From Epiperipatus broadwayi (Eukaryota; Onychophora; Udeonychophora; Euonychophora; Peripatidae): a stretch of 64,000 bases of DNA. Numbering within the stretch: the first letter of the stretch is position 1; each line of letters begins with the position of its first letter. Of this stretch, positions 61,730 to 64,000 are shown in pieces. Where the stretch lies: assembly GCA_028023455.1 (NCBI GenBank), contig JAQFVV010012477.1:4545365-4609364 (forward strand), read 5' to 3'. The notes beneath the pieces were generated by a model. That model had not been told where the DNA came from, ran no database searches, and saw only the letters and a list, made by a program, of their open reading frames with translations. Both the position numbers and the translations under genes were made by a program.

Positions 61730-61735
<6 letters not shown>
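60110..61735 (+). pseudogene. RTE-like LINE remnant, RT domain to 3' end
   Basis: Collinear with residues about 482-1004 of the RTE protein at 53.6 kb, though full of stops and shifts. Examples are HAIKSIKKK (HAIKCMKKG), QLKEQTRFKNPVDHINVLRE (the QPREQAGFKS...DHIQVLRE region), SFTADLQELFFQLK (HFTAVLQEVFCGLK), DNIVVFANN around the catalytic FADD motif, which is lost here, and INERIKRPEWNWDRH (IEKIKRLKWSWAGH). The 3' end AAATGATGATCA matches the GAT-repeat tail and passes into an (AT)n array. A hairpin MITE (60903-61053) interrupts the copy just after the motif C region. Confidence 0.75.
60903..61053. mobile_element. Hairpin MITE inside the RTE remnant
   Basis: 60903-60967 and 60991-61053 are inverted copies with about five differences around a 23-bp loop. 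Shared words include TAGTAGGGACCTCTA and CCTCAAGAATATG. RTE-derived sequence lies on both sides, so the hairpin inserted later than the LINE. No other copy was noticed in the window. Confidence 0.75.

Positions 61736-61811
<76 letters not shown>
61732..61811. repeat. (AT)n microsatellite at the LINE tail
   Basis: About 80 bp of AT with one short interruption, starting exactly at the 3' tail of the RTE remnant. It probably grew from that tail or its target site. Confidence 0.9.
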
Positions 61812-61813
<2 letters not shown>

Positions 61814-64000
61814 GTTAATATAATAATTTAAAAATGTCAATAATGCTATTTTTAGCAATATCTTAGGTAAAACAATTTTTTGTATGAGACACAGGCTTGA
61901 ATACATGATATTCATACAAGAAATAATGGCTTGAACAGTTGGAAAAAAAATGGTGGCATTTGAAATGCATCTACAAATGAAAATGGAATGATTTTCCTTT
62001 TTTAGCTATGTGTTTGCATAAGATTTTATGGATTTAAATTTTCTAAAAGGTATCCTAACATATACACATTAATAAAAAAGTGACAAGTTTTGTAATGACC
62101 CTAGAATGAGAGTTGATTCTTTAGTTTGTTTACTTGAAATATATTCGATGATATATTTTAATTTCTTTTGAAGAAACATTTCTTTCTGAAAAAATAAAAC
62201 ATTTCACCATTGTTTCCAATTATCAATCACTTCTCTCAGTAACAACAATTATTAATGAATCTTTTAAAATCTGTTGAAATAATCTTCTTGTAAATGGGTA
62301 CCTATGTTTTCCATACAACAATGCATACCATAATAAAACAGTAATTAATATATCTAATGCAGTTCATTCACTTAATATACTTAATTTAGTGAAGTTTTTA
62401 TAATTATAGATTTATATGACTATATATAAATGTTCAAAGTGCAACCTTTATCGCAATATTCTGTTTATTATTTACATTACCATATGATTTTTAAAAACTC
62501 AAAACTATATTTACAATCATGAATTTTGGTTAAACATTCTTTTTATCTGCCTTCAAAGTTGACTGAATCTTCTTCAATATTAACAACATTATTCTTATTT
62601 AAATACCACACATATAATTATTTTAAAGCTTAAGTAAAAGGCAGAGATATATGGCATTCATATTTTCAAAGTTCTTTTGAAAAAAAAATGTTGTTATATA
62701 AATCTCTTTTATGTAAATAGGTTTTAGTAAATCATATCATTACAGTATAGAATCTGATAATTATATCAGATGGAGCAGATTGATTGTGCTTAAATGAGAA
62801 ATATGTTCATTACATTGATGAAAGAGTTTATGTGCAGTGTGGGTTCTGCAAATTGATTCATTTTTTATCATATGGCATCATAAAGAATGAAAATTGTGGT
62901 CAATAGCATTTTAAAGACTTAGGTTTCTTTAATTAATATCACATTTAAAGCATGGTTACTATCTGTTTATTTATTATTATTATTATTATATGCAGTAAGC
63001 TGAAGATCATATTGACATGTTTTAAGATTTTGGAAGTATATTTTCAGAATCATAAGAAACATCTTATGTAAACGTTTTTCAATACTTTGTTATGGTAACA
63101 GGACATCAACAATAAAATACTCTATCTTTTAACTTATTAAATGCATCAATAATATGTTATTATCTGCAATGTTTTAATATTATTTTTTTTAAACACTTTA
63201 CTGAGCAAAATTATACTTTGAGCAAAAAATGATATTTTATAATATTTCTTGATGCTAGGTCTGTTGATATTTTCTAACAGTGGAAATTAACCTTGAAAAA
63301 TGAAATCTATCTTAATCTACGTCATTTGGATTCTATTGCACTTTAAGTCTAATTAAATTTTTTGATATCTTTCACAAATTCAGACTTTTATTATTATTGT
63401 TTGATGGACGAATATGTTAACACGTTTTATTAATGTATACCGTCATAATATCCCACACATAACCTATAAAAGTCTTTTTTTAACCTTGCTTTTTGTATTA
63501 TTGAAACTATCAGCTTTAGGAAAAAACATAAATAAGATTGCAAAATTATACTTACTAAAATAAATGAAACATAAAATTGTTTTAATTTATGATAATGGAT
63601 TATTTATTTGTTTTACTGGGTGAAAATTTGTTTCTTTGTTGATTCGCTTTTTTAACATTAAAACTTGACTTATCTTTAAGAAATACGTACATTAATAATA
63701 TTAGAATAAATAATTTCTCAATTTCATTAATATTTCTTTATTTTATGTTATGCAAAACTTTCCTTTTTGGAATTATTTAAAGGTTGACTTGATTTCCAAA
63801 TGATGTACGTCTATATAAGACATATATATATATGTACCATTTTGTTTAGCCCAGGCCTTTTCAATTTTTTTTATAAAGTTAAAAAAAATTGTTATTATTA
63901 ATTAAAATAAACAATTTAGACATAAAACAAAAAAAAGTGTTTCTCAAAAATATTATTATTTTAGTTTAACATTTGTTTGTTTTTAATATATATTAATTTT
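61812..64000. other. AT-rich DNA, no gene seen
   Basis: AT-rich sequence with a short (ATT)n run near 62962-62988. No supported gene, RNA or structured repeat to the end of the window. Confidence 0.5.

Overview
The window is a 64 kb piece of a very AT-rich, CpG-poor eukaryotic nuclear genome. It has consensus-type splice sites, RTE-like LINEs, tRNA-derived repeats, long microsatellites and hardly any open reading frames, so it is probably from an animal. A lophotrochozoan such as a mollusc would fit, but the species cannot be settled from this sequence. There are no operons, no bacterial-type genes and no CRISPR arrays. Nearly all short open frames are chance frames in AT-rich or simple-repeat DNA.

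Layout. 0-5.6 kb: AT-rich DNA with decayed coding-like pieces, two RTE-like LINE remnants in opposite orientations and a tRNA-Gly-derived SINE. 6.6-10.6 kb: a near-perfect 418-bp palindrome, a small hairpin element with a solo arm elsewhere, an RT remnant and a coiled-coil pseudo-ORF. 12.7-13.0 kb: a CpG-containing, promoter-like island. 13.9-25.9 kb: a run of foldback and inverted repeats (arms from about 65 to 900 bp) around a GC-richer nested tandem repeat (16.5-18.3 kb). 26.3-27.3 kb and 47.2-48.0 kb: two copies of one dispersed repeat, the second apparently inserted into an old LINE. 43.42-44.04 kb: the best host gene piece, one internal exon on the minus strand encoding a Ser/Thr-rich stalk and a possible hormone-receptor-type cysteine motif. 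It is flanked by a (TAA)n array. 49.6-50.6 kb: a roughly 1-kb TATC satellite. 53.0-53.6 kb: twin hairpin MITEs. 53.6-57.06 kb: an RTE-like non-LTR retrotransposon with an uninterrupted 1004-codon ORF, its 5' side abutting a fragment of 28S rRNA in the opposite orientation. 58.0-61.7 kb: another hairpin MITE, a MITE relative and an RTE remnant that was itself hit by a hairpin MITE.

The elements interact mainly by nesting. The RTE protein is the only plausible mobilising enzyme visible, and four degraded RTE-type copies point to a long history of the family here. The many long hairpins have no visible transposase, so they are non-autonomous or arose by inverted duplication. If transcribed, they would give long double-stranded RNA. 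Coordinates of repeats were read by eye and boundaries are approximate.
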